Below are positions 40,284-48,167 of a stretch of DNA of 64,000 nt, in pieces. Under the pieces are notes generated by a model that did not search any database, was not told where the DNA came from, and saw nothing but the letters and a program-made list of their open reading frames with translations. Source of the stretch: JBBTCX01 sp964494205 (lineage in GTDB: Bacteria > Planctomycetota > Phycisphaerae > UBA1845); contig CAZBRD010000006.1 in assembly GCA_964494205.1 (NCBI GenBank), forward strand, positions 124,001-188,000, given 5' to 3'. How positions within the stretch are numbered: position 1 is the first letter of the stretch; the number at the start of each line of letters is the position of its first letter. The position numbers and the translations under genes are program-made.

Positions 40284-42347
40284 ATGTATTTGCTTGGAGT
40301 GTTTTTTCTCACGCAACTATTGGTAGGGTGCACGCCAGGGGCTATCACCCCGCCGACGGATGATGCGCTTCGCGCGGATGCCAGTCGGACGATTACGGCT
40401 GTCGATACGAACGGCGGGGCAACGGCCACCATCGTTCTTGACGCGACTGCTTCGGGTGGTGTTGAGGGTCGATCGATTGATTACGAATGGGTGTCGGGTG
40501 ATTCGGTCATCGCATCGGGCGCGGTGGCGCAGGTTGAGCTGGCACCGGGCGTTTATGATATCGAGCTGCGCGTGAAGGATGTGAGCGGCGCGGTCTCGAC
40601 GGATGAAGTTGTGGTCGTGGTTACATCGCCGCCGACGATTGGCTACACGCTTACCATACATGTGCAAGGTGATGGCACTACGACACCCGAAGCAGGCGAG
40701 ACAACTTTTCCGGTGGGGACAACGGTTTCGCTGCTGGCTGTCGCCGACGACGGAAGCAGATTTGAGCGATGGACAGGCGATATCGAGACACAGAACACGA
40801 CTGCGATCATCGTGATGGATCGAAGCAAATCGATCACGGCTGAGTTCGCCGCGCATGATGCGATACCGCGATTCTATCTACCGTTTGCGGCCGGTCACAT
40901 GATCAAGATCAGCCAGGGCAACAACGGGCTGAGCAGTCATCGTGACAAGTTCGCGTGGGACTTCCCGATGTATGTCGGTCAGCCGGTGCTGGCGTCGGGG
41001 GCTGGGCGTGTAATTGATGTGCTGGAGACGAGTTTGCGAAACGATGATTCGTCGAGCGAGTTCATGCAGCCCGCGAACTTTGTGCGCATTGATCACGGCA
41101 ACGGACTGCAGAGCTTGTATGGCCACGTGGACTATTACGGCGTGGTGGTGGAGCCGGGTCAGTTTGTTTCGGCGGGACAGGTGATCGCGTATGCCTGCGA
41201 CACGGGGCAATCGACGGGGCCGCATTTGCATTACGAAATGCTGGATGTGAACGGGTTCAGCACACCGAGCGGATTCTTCGAGGTGACGATCAACGAGGGT
41301 GTGCCGCAGGAAGATGATGAGGTCACATCGCAGAATCAGTTGCGGGTTGGATCGGGGAGCGAATTCGCGGAATCGACATTTCCCACGCATGCGTTTGCAC
41401 ATAACCAGATCGAGTTGCAAGGTGATACGCCCCCTGCGTTTTTCTATGACACGGATACGGATTACGTGATGCGCGGGCGCGTGCTGAATGAGCACAACAA
41501 AGTGTGCGTCGCGCTCGTTGACCCCGAAACAAACGACACAGTTCTTTGTGATCTGCACGATGTCGGAGCCGAGAGGTCGTTTGAAATTCCGTTCCGATTT
41601 TCCGAAGAATTTGTCGGGCGATATTTCCTGGCGGTGATCAGCGGCGTGGATGGGGCCGAGGGGACGACCGAGTGGTCGGTGCTGATTTCGCCGAAGACGG
41701 ATGATGTGCCTGCGCCGCGCGCGGTGATTGCGCCGGGGCCGAGCAATGCGGTTGATTTTCTGCAGCCGTTCACGCTGGATGGATCGGGGAGCACGAGCTC
41801 GCGCGGGGGATTGCTGACGTATCAGTGGATTCACGCGTCGGGGCCGCCGGTGCTGATGGGCGATGTCTCTGATCCGGTGAGCGGATTCAGCGTGCAGTTT
41901 GGCCGCGGAAATGAGCGCGTGTCCTTCCAGCTCGTCGTGTTCGACGGTGTGAAGTTCAGCGAACCGGCGCAGATTGATTTCATGATGCCCGACGTTTTCT
42001 TCGTGAAGCGAATCGGCGTAACGGATACATTGTGCGACGCGGCTGACGAATGCCCGGTGTACGATCCGCCGCCGGCTGTAGTGTCGTTTTCGCAGGACGT
42101 CATTGTCGGATGGGTGGAGATCGTCAATGTGGAACAGGGTGATCAACTTGTGTTTGTGCTCAACGACCCGGACGGAACGCGCGTGCGCACGAGTCTGTTC
42201 GATGTGATTACTAATCCCGATCCCGTCAGCTTCTGGCGATTTGTCATGACTTCGGCGGAATTGGAACTCAAGCCGGGCGTGTGGACGGGGACGTTCCTGC
42301 GGAATCTGCAGCCTGAGGCGATGGTTGAGTTTCGGGTGGCGCCGTGA
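40284..42347 (+). CDS. Lipoprotein with PKD-like, InlB-repeat-like and M23 peptidase domains
   Basis: A lipoprotein signal (MYLLGVFFLTQLLVGC, Cys at residue 16) fixes the start at 40284. Then come a PKD/Ig-like domain (about 35-120), a divergent InlB B-repeat-like domain (TIHVQGDGTTTPEAGETTFPVGTTVSLLA ... SITAEFA, about 125-190) and an M23/LytM domain (about 200-340). The zinc ligands are visible as SSHRDKFAWDF, HGNGLQSLYGHVDY and GPHLHYEM. C-terminal beta domains follow, one PKD-like (about 470-570). The product is 687 aa and probably membrane-anchored, acting on peptidoglycan or a related peptide. Start is embedded in a repeat hairpin. Confidence 0.85.
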   Translation: MYLLGVFFLTQLLVGCTPGAITPPTDDALRADASRTITAVDTNGGATATIVLDATASGGVEGRSIDYEWVSGDSVIASGAVAQVELAPGVYDIELRVKDVSGAVSTDEVVVVVTSPPTIGYTLTIHVQGDGTTTPEAGETTFPVGTTVSLLAVADDGSRFERWTGDIETQNTTAIIVMDRSKSITAEFAAHDAIPRFYLPFAAGHMIKISQGNNGLSSHRDKFAWDFPMYVGQPVLASGAGRVIDVLETSLRNDDSSSEFMQPANFVRIDHGNGLQSLYGHVDYYGVVVEPGQFVSAGQVIAYACDTGQSTGPHLHYEMLDVNGFSTPSGFFEVTINEGVPQEDDEVTSQNQLRVGSGSEFAESTFPTHAFAHNQIELQGDTPPAFFYDTDTDYVMRGRVLNEHNKVCVALVDPETNDTVLCDLHDVGAERSFEIPFRFSEEFVGRYFLAVISGVDGAEGTTEWSVLISPKTDDVPAPRAVIAPGPSNAVDFLQPFTLDGSGSTSSRGGLLTYQWIHASGPPVLMGDVSDPVSGFSVQFGRGNERVSFQLVVFDGVKFSEPAQIDFMMPDVFFVKRIGVTDTLCDAADECPVYDPPPAVVSFSQDVIVGWVEIVNVEQGDQLVFVLNDPDGTRVRTSLFDVITNPDPVSFWRFVMTSAELELKPGVWTGTFLRNLQPEAMVEFRVAP

Positions 42348-42359
42348 GGGCGAAGGGAT

Positions 42360-42411
42360 TCGCACGGTGAGGCGTGCGAAGTGCTTAGGTACGAGAAAGG
42401 ATTCTCGTACC
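42360..42411. repeat. Two tandem hairpins downstream of the M23 lipoprotein gene
   Basis: TCGCACG-GTGAGG-CGTGCGA (42360-42379) and GGTACGAGAA-AGGA-TTCTCGTACC (42388-42411) are perfect inverted repeats starting 13 bp after the stop codon. AAGGATTCTCG occurs twice here (near 42398 and 42421). They may act as a transcript end or be part of a repeat family. There is no U-run. Confidence 0.5.
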
Positions 42412-42583
42412 AGCAAAAGAAGGATTCTCGCACGAGCGTTGAGATTTGCTACGTATTTGCATGGCGACGCTGCGCTTGGCCATGCCACCCAACTGACCGA
42501 AACTTCATTTCAGTTTTGTTCATGAGCAACATCAATTCACCCGCTAATTTGCGGCCATAGCCATTTCGATACAATTCGCATCC

Positions 42584-43213
42584 ATGCCACGGCGAAAACG
42601 GATGCCCGCTTCCATTTCTCTGCCTCCGCGATGGCGGCGGTCGGGAGTGGGCTCGTTGATCGTGTTGATTGTCACGGTTGTTGTAGCGATCGATCAGTCG
42701 CGGCGGTCGCCGGCTTCGGGGTTGGATGAGGAACGATATCATCAGAAGTCGGCGCGGGTGGTGTATGTGGCTGACGGTGATACGTTTGATATTGATGTGC
42801 CGGATCGCGAGCGAGCGACGACGCGAATTCGTTTGTGGGGAGTCGATACGCCGGAGATTGGACACGGCGGCGGGACCTCGATGTACTTTGGAGATGAGGC
42901 CAAGCGGTTCGCGGAGGAGCGACTGCGCGATCGCGAGGTGTTCGTGATGTTGTCGCCGACGAAGTCGCGGGATAAGTATGGGAGATTGCTGGCGTTCGTG
43001 TACATGGAAAAAGATGGGCGAATGTTCAACCAGATGCTGATCGAAGATGGGTTTGGTTATGCTGATCTGCGGTTTGAGCATCCGTTTGATGATGACTTTC
43101 TGGCGGCGGAGAAGCGGGCGCGGTCGGAGCGGCATGGATTGTGGGCGGATGTGACGCCGGAAAAGATGCCAGAGTGGCGGCAGAGAATGGAGCGGAAGAA
43201 GAGTGGGAAGTGA
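42584..43213 (+). CDS. Thermonuclease (SNase) family protein, membrane-anchored
   Basis: The 209-aa protein has a basic N-terminus, one TM/signal anchor (GVGSLIVLIVTVVVAI, about 22-37) and an SNase-like OB fold. VYVADGDTFDIDV (about 60-72) carries the Ca-binding Asp, RIRLWGVDTPEIG (about 82-94) contains the catalytic Arg and the D-x-P-E motif, and DKYGRLLAFVY carries the second catalytic Arg. It should cleave DNA or RNA outside the cytoplasm. Its stop lies just before the start of the next gene. Confidence 0.9.
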   Translation: MPRRKRMPASISLPPRWRRSGVGSLIVLIVTVVVAIDQSRRSPASGLDEERYHQKSARVVYVADGDTFDIDVPDRERATTRIRLWGVDTPEIGHGGGTSMYFGDEAKRFAEERLRDREVFVMLSPTKSRDKYGRLLAFVYMEKDGRMFNQMLIEDGFGYADLRFEHPFDDDFLAAEKRARSERHGLWADVTPEKMPEWRQRMERKKSGK

Positions 43214-43214
43214 G

Positions 43215-44753
43215 ATGTTGAAAGCACTCAATCGTTCAGGTGACCGGTTGAAAACCGGTCCCACATGGATTTCGCGACCGCTGCATTTCTTGGTCGTTGC
43301 TTGCTTAACGAGCGCGTCATCGGTCATAGCTAGCGAACCGCAGTCCCTCCGGTTCTCACTCACGCTCGATTCATCATTGCAGAGCACGCCGTATTCCGGG
43401 CGAGTGTATGTCGTGACTGCTAAGGATAAGAGTCGCGAGCCGAAGCGGAACATCAACAATTGGTTTGATCCCACGCAGGTCTTTGCGATTGACGTCAAGG
43501 ATGTGAAACCCGGCGAAAGCATTTCGCTTGGCGGCGACGCGCTGAGCTATCCGAAGAAGCTGAGCGAGCTTGAAGCGGGTGAGTGCTACGTGCAGGCCGT
43601 GGCGCGGCGAAGTCTCGATCATCCGGTGCCGGGAAGTGGACCGGGGGACTTGTACAGCGAATCGCAGGTCATGCAGCTTGACCCCGCGACGAGTAGCGAG
43701 ATCAAGTTCGTGCTCAACAAAGTGGTTAACGAGCGCGAGTTCAAGGAGACCGAGCGCGTCAAGCTGTTTGAGATGGTGAGTCCTTCGCTGTCGAAGTTTC
43801 TGGGGCGCGAGCGGAAGATTCGCGCGGGGGTCGTGTTGCCGGCGGGTTGGAATGAAAACGAGAGTAAGAAATATCCCGTGCTGTATATTGTTGGCGGGTT
43901 TGGCGGCAGTCACTTCGATGCGCTGCGAATCGGCGCGCGATCGGGCGGCGAGGGAACGGGCGAAGATGTGCTCAAGATCGTGCCTGATCCAACCTGTTAT
44001 CGCGGGCACAGCGTGTTTGCGGATTCAGAGAACAATGGGCCATGGGGTAAGGCGCTGATGGAGGAGTTGATTCCGGCGGTTGAGGCCAAGTATCGCGGGG
44101 CGCAATCCGGGAAGCATCGGTATGTGACGGGCGTTTCGTCGGGAGGATGGACGGCGCTTTGGCTGCAGGTGACGTATCCGGAGCAATTCAACGGTTGCTG
44201 GGCGCATTGCCCGGACCCGGTGGATTTTCGAGATTTTCAGCGGATCGATCTCTACAAGTCGGGCAGTAACATGTTCACCGATGAAAAGGGCGAGCGTCGG
44301 CCGCTGGCGCGATTCGGCGAGAAGGTGATGCTTCACTACGATGACTTCGTGCACATGGAGGACGCGCTGGGGCCGGGCGGGCAGATTCATTCGTTTGAGG
44401 CTGTGTTCAGTCGGCGATTGGCCGACGGACAGCCGGAGTTGATGTTCGATCGCAAGACGGGCGCGATCAATACCGAGGTGGCGAAGTCGTGGGAGAAGTT
44501 TGATATTCGCCTAATCCTTGAGCGAAACTGGTCAACGCTGGGTCCGAAATTGGCGGGGAAACTACACGTCTATGGGGGCGAGTTTGATACTTTCTACCTT
44601 GAAGGCGCGGTGAAGCTGTTGCAGGAGAGTTTGACGAAGCTCGGCAGCGACGCCGAAGTGAAGATCATTCCGGGCATGGGTCATGGTTTGCATCGCGATG
44701 CCACGCCGCAAATGTATCAGACCATTCAAAAAAACTGGTCGGCGTCCGAATAG
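43215..44753 (+). CDS. Secreted esterase D/enterochelin-esterase-like alpha/beta hydrolase
   Basis: The 512-aa protein has a signal peptide (RPLHFLVVACLTSASSVIA) and an N-terminal beta domain. The alpha/beta hydrolase of the esterase (PF00756-like) family begins at about residue 195 (RKIRAGVVLPAGWNENESKKYPVLYIVGGFGG). The nucleophile elbow is GVSSGGW (about 306-312); the acid is probably the Asp of GGEFDTF, and the base the His of GMGHG near the C-terminus. ATG 43215 follows GGGAAGTGAG. An 8-bp palindrome lies in the codons before the signal peptide core (43242-43260). The substrate is unknown. Confidence 0.82.
   Translation: MLKALNRSGDRLKTGPTWISRPLHFLVVACLTSASSVIASEPQSLRFSLTLDSSLQSTPYSGRVYVVTAKDKSREPKRNINNWFDPTQVFAIDVKDVKPGESISLGGDALSYPKKLSELEAGECYVQAVARRSLDHPVPGSGPGDLYSESQVMQLDPATSSEIKFVLNKVVNEREFKETERVKLFEMVSPSLSKFLGRERKIRAGVVLPAGWNENESKKYPVLYIVGGFGGSHFDALRIGARSGGEGTGEDVLKIVPDPTCYRGHSVFADSENNGPWGKALMEELIPAVEAKYRGAQSGKHRYVTGVSSGGWTALWLQVTYPEQFNGCWAHCPDPVDFRDFQRIDLYKSGSNMFTDEKGERRPLARFGEKVMLHYDDFVHMEDALGPGGQIHSFEAVFSRRLADGQPELMFDRKTGAINTEVAKSWEKFDIRLILERNWSTLGPKLAGKLHVYGGEFDTFYLEGAVKLLQESLTKLGSDAEVKIIPGMGHGLHRDATPQMYQTIQKNWSASE
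43242..43260. repeat. Palindrome inside the esterase signal-peptide region
   Basis: GACCGGTT-GAA-AACCGGTC followed by CCCAC has the same design as the intergenic GGCGGGTT-GA-ACCCGCC-CTAC elements (palindrome plus a C-rich tail). It lies in codons 10-16 of the esterase gene, encoding part of the polar region before the hydrophobic core. Confidence 0.5.
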
Positions 44754-44957
44754 GCCTGCCATTCGAAAGCAGTTTCTCGTTCATATCTTTCTGAGACTTC
44801 AAACGGAGTTTACGTCCGTCGCGCGTGTCAAACCCTTCCTTTAACATGGTCTGTGATCTTTGTTAATCGTAGGTTTCAACAAGCGCATTGGTCGACTCGA
44901 CGAGTAAACTCCAGCCCCTGTCGATTCGGGTACGAGATGCAGCTGGGAGAGAAGAAA

Positions 44958-45626
44958 ATGGACCATCTCAAACGTTCATGTTTTCCATTCCGGTTTATCG
45001 CAGGAACCTCATTGGTGGGCCTAGGAGTCCTTGCACCTGTCCTGCCTTTCGCTCGATCGCAGAGCCAGGAAGTTGTGCCTGTTGTCCGCATCGAGGAAGA
45101 CTGGGTGCTTGAACTCAATGATCCCGATGACACTGTAGACTCGCCTCAATTTCATACAGTGATGTCACCGGTGAGTGACTTAGATGGGAACTACGCGCAA
45201 GTCTTGTGGAATTATCGAGAGATTCCAGATTTCGTTGGCGGAGGCGTACAACTGCAAAGCTACGATGGCGATTACCTGATCCGCACACGCAGCATTGAAA
45301 GTCGCCAGTTGAGCACGTCGGCAGAAACGATTCGTTGGTCACAAGCGCTGCAGACCGACGGCAATGTTCTTTCCTTCGAAATCTTTGCTGGCACTTCGAC
45401 AACCTGGGGGGGCTTCGGTCGTGACATGCGAATTGATGAGAATGTCGCGTTTAACGACTTGAGCGGTTATAGCACGGAAACCTCCGCCACTAACGCGTGC
45501 GTAACCTATGGTTCCAATCGCGTGGACTTGCTAAAGATTATTGAAGTTCGTTATTACGCTGAAGGCGGAACGCTGATCCAAGTCGATTCCGTGCCGAAGA
45601 TTGTTTACGAATACGGCGAGGAATAA
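44958..45626 (+). CDS. Secreted protein of unknown function
   Basis: The 222-aa protein starts MDHLKRSCFPFRFIAGTSLVGLGVLAPVLPFARSQS, a signal peptide with probable cleavage after PFARS or a nearby site. The rest is polar and beta-rich with no recognised domain. GGAGAGA lies before ATG 44958, so this start is preferred to a longer frame. It lies just upstream of the TadG-like gene with a 53-bp gap and could be co-transcribed. The mature part contains two cysteines at most. Confidence 0.65.
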   Translation: MDHLKRSCFPFRFIAGTSLVGLGVLAPVLPFARSQSQEVVPVVRIEEDWVLELNDPDDTVDSPQFHTVMSPVSDLDGNYAQVLWNYREIPDFVGGGVQLQSYDGDYLIRTRSIESRQLSTSAETIRWSQALQTDGNVLSFEIFAGTSTTWGGFGRDMRIDENVAFNDLSGYSTETSATNACVTYGSNRVDLLKIIEVRYYAEGGTLIQVDSVPKIVYEYGEE

Positions 45627-45679
45627 CAGGCTCCTGCGATTAGTCAGTACGCTTCAAGACGAACTGGGGGGAACAAATC

Positions 45680-46846
45680 ATGTGTTCAAAGTCTACTAGT
45701 ATTCGAGGTACGCGTCGGCGAGGCGCGGTAGCCGTATTTGTCATGGTTTCCATGGTTGCATTGATCGGTTTTGCCGCGCTAACGGTGGATCTCGGCATGA
45801 TGTACGGGACACGCGGAGACTTGCAGCGAACGGCAGACTCCGCTGCCTTGGCCGGCGCCATCCGGCTTATGAATCAGGATCGCCTCAAAGGCGGAAGCGA
45901 GCTCGATGCGGTCGTCAATTCCTCGCGTTCCAGCGTACACACATTTGCGGCGCTGAATCCTGTCTACCAAGACACACCATCTGTTTTGTCTGCCGACATC
46001 GTCGTCGGTTATCTGCGCGATCCAAACAGCACCACCGAAGAGATCGACGCAACTGAGGCAAGCAGGTTCAATTCCGTTCAGGTAACTGTGCGGAAGGACT
46101 CGTCCTGCAATGGGCCATTGGAGCTACTTTTTTCTCGCGTGCTTGGTCATTCTACGACGAATGTCACTGCCCGCGCGACTGCATCTTTCATGGATGGTGT
46201 TGTGGGCTTTCGCGTCGATGACGGAGACCCCAACGCCGGTATTCTTCCCATTGCACTCAAGAATACATCTTGGGCGAACCTTCTGAACGGTACAGTCACG
46301 ACGGGGGATCACTACAGTTATAACCCCGAGACAGGAGTGGTGACTGACGGACCAGATGGAATCGCGGAGTTGAATCTCTATCCGGGTTCCGGATCAGGTC
46401 AGTTGCCGCCGGGCAACTTCGGCACTGTAGATATCGGGTCGTCGGGCAACAGCACCGCCGACCTAACGCGTCAAATTCTCCACGGAGTATCGGCGGCAGA
46501 CCTTGCTCATCATGGCGGCGAGTTGAGGCTCAGCGGAGTCAGTCAGACGCTGCTGCTCAACGGCGACACCGGACTTAGCGCCGCGATCAAAGATGACCTT
46601 GAAGCAATCAAGGGGCAACCTCGCTCGATTCCTATATTCAGCAGTGTGGCGGGACCGGGTAATAATGCCATGTTCACCGTCGTCGGCTTTGTGGGAATTC
46701 GTATCATGAATGTTCGACTGACAGGCGCGATGAACAGCAAGAGAGTGATCATTCAGCCGGCCATCGTCATTGACGAGACGGCATTGGTAGACACCGCCAA
46801 TGATCGAAGCTATTTCGTGTATCGCCCCGTGGAAATCGTTCGTTAA
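45680..46846 (+). CDS. TadG-like pilus-assembly/secreted protein
   Basis: The 388-aa protein begins with a basic segment followed by RRGAVAVFVMVSMVALIGFAALTVDLGMMYGTRGDLQRTADSAALAGA (about 13-57), the N-terminal TM and conserved helix of TadE/TadG-like proteins (Flp pilus assembly, PF13400 type). The rest is an extracytoplasmic beta-rich region. No tad secretion ATPase or pilin gene lies nearby, so this may be an orphan. A GGGGGGAAC ribosome binding site precedes the ATG. A strong terminator follows at 46913. Confidence 0.8.
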   Translation: MCSKSTSIRGTRRRGAVAVFVMVSMVALIGFAALTVDLGMMYGTRGDLQRTADSAALAGAIRLMNQDRLKGGSELDAVVNSSRSSVHTFAALNPVYQDTPSVLSADIVVGYLRDPNSTTEEIDATEASRFNSVQVTVRKDSSCNGPLELLFSRVLGHSTTNVTARATASFMDGVVGFRVDDGDPNAGILPIALKNTSWANLLNGTVTTGDHYSYNPETGVVTDGPDGIAELNLYPGSGSGQLPPGNFGTVDIGSSGNSTADLTRQILHGVSAADLAHHGGELRLSGVSQTLLLNGDTGLSAAIKDDLEAIKGQPRSIPIFSSVAGPGNNAMFTVVGFVGIRIMNVRLTGAMNSKRVIIQPAIVIDETALVDTANDRSYFVYRPVEIVR

Positions 46847-46912
46847 ACTTTCGCTCCCTGGTTAATAGCGGGCAAAGAAGGCTTTGTCGTCTGAGCTCGC
46901 AAACTCACCGCC

Positions 46913-46948
46913 GGGCTGTCGCGATGTTATGTCGCGACAGCCCTTTTT
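46913..46948 (+). terminator. Rho-independent terminator after the TadG-like gene
   Basis: A perfect 12-bp stem GGGCTGTCGCGA / TCGCGACAGCCC with a 7-nt loop is followed by TTTTT. It ends the upstream unit on the plus strand. Confidence 0.92.
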
Positions 46949-47105
46949 GCTTACAAATCATTACCTGAACGCGTAACGCTACTTCTTGATACACACCTTA
47001 AATCAACTTACACTCCGATTTGCTGATGCAGAAAACGACTTAATGCGGTGGTTGACGCAGTAAGCTCGCAGCGAATTCGATTATTAATCTCCAAGGAGTT
47101 TGGTA

Positions 47106-48167
47106 TTGCGCAAAGATTCTTACGACTTTCTGAAATCGATCCAGGAGACGCCGTCGCCTTCCGGTTACGAACAGCCGGTCCAGCGCATCGTGCGAAAGCG
47201 AATGAAGCCGTTCGCGGACACGATGGTGACGGATGTGCACGGCAATCTGATGGTGGGGTTGAATCCGAGCGGGTCGCCGCGGGTGATGCTTGCGGGACAT
47301 TGCGATCAGATCGGGTTGATGATCCGCTTCATTGATGACAACGGATATTTGTTCTGCGTGTCGATCGGTGGGATTGATCCATCGGTCATGCCGGGTTCGC
47401 GGGTGGTGGTTCATTCCAAGAATGGGCCGGTGGATGGGATCATTGGGCGCAAGCCGGTTCACTTGATGAAGCAGGAAGAGCGCGGCGGCAAGGTTGAACT
47501 GCGCGAGATGTGGGTGGACGTGGGGGCCAAGAACAGAAAAGAGGCTGAACAGGTTGTCAGCGTGGGCGACCCGATCACGTTCCGGTTGGAAATGAGCCGA
47601 CTGGGCGGCGACCTGGTGACTTCGCCCGGGTTTGACAATAAGTCTGGCACGTTCGTCGTCATGGAGGCCCTGCGACTTTGCTCGATCAAGAAGATAAAAT
47701 GTGCGTTGTTCGCGGTGAGCACGGTGCAGGAGGAGATCGGGTTGCGTGGTGCTAAGACGTCAGCCTATGGCGTTGATCCGCAGGTGGGCATTGCGGTGGA
47801 CGTGACGCACGCGACGGATTATCCCGACATCGACAAGCGCGTGAACGGCGAATTGAAGATGGGGTTGGGGCCGGTGATTTCGACGGGGCCGAATATCAAC
47901 CCGAAGCTTGAATCGATGTTGGTGAAAACGGCGAAGGCGAAGAAGATACCGTATCAGATAGAGGCTGCGCCTGGCGGAACGGGAACGGATGCGAACGCGA
48001 TTCAGCTAAATCGAGCGGGCGTTGCGACGGCGCTGGTGAGCATTCCGAATCGGTATATGCACACGCAGGTGGAAGTGGTGAGTCTGACGGACATGGAATC
48101 GGCGGCGAAGTTAATTGCGGAGACCGTTGCGCTGATTGATCGGCGCACGAACTTCATACCAGAATGA
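47106..48167 (+). CDS. M42 family metallopeptidase (glutamyl/leucyl aminopeptidase-like)
   Basis: This is a 353-aa, two-zinc aminopeptidase forming tetrahedral particles in characterised members. Metal ligands and catalytic residues are visible: AGHCDQIG (His), SPGFDNKSG (bridging Asp), STVQEEIG (Glu-Glu), DVTHATD (Asp) and RYMHTQVE (His). The start is a TTG at 47106 with AAGGAG seven bases upstream. It is cytosolic, with no signal. Its stop overlaps the ATG of the PP2C gene (ATGA), implying translational coupling with a regulator, an unexpected pairing. Confidence 0.93.
   Translation: MRKDSYDFLKSIQETPSPSGYEQPVQRIVRKRMKPFADTMVTDVHGNLMVGLNPSGSPRVMLAGHCDQIGLMIRFIDDNGYLFCVSIGGIDPSVMPGSRVVVHSKNGPVDGIIGRKPVHLMKQEERGGKVELREMWVDVGAKNRKEAEQVVSVGDPITFRLEMSRLGGDLVTSPGFDNKSGTFVVMEALRLCSIKKIKCALFAVSTVQEEIGLRGAKTSAYGVDPQVGIAVDVTHATDYPDIDKRVNGELKMGLGPVISTGPNINPKLESMLVKTAKAKKIPYQIEAAPGGTGTDANAIQLNRAGVATALVSIPNRYMHTQVEVVSLTDMESAAKLIAETVALIDRRTNFIPE

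Noticed and set aside
40878..42488. Minus-strand open frame of 536 codons
   Set aside because: Antisense to the M23 lipoprotein, whose motifs fix the coding strand.
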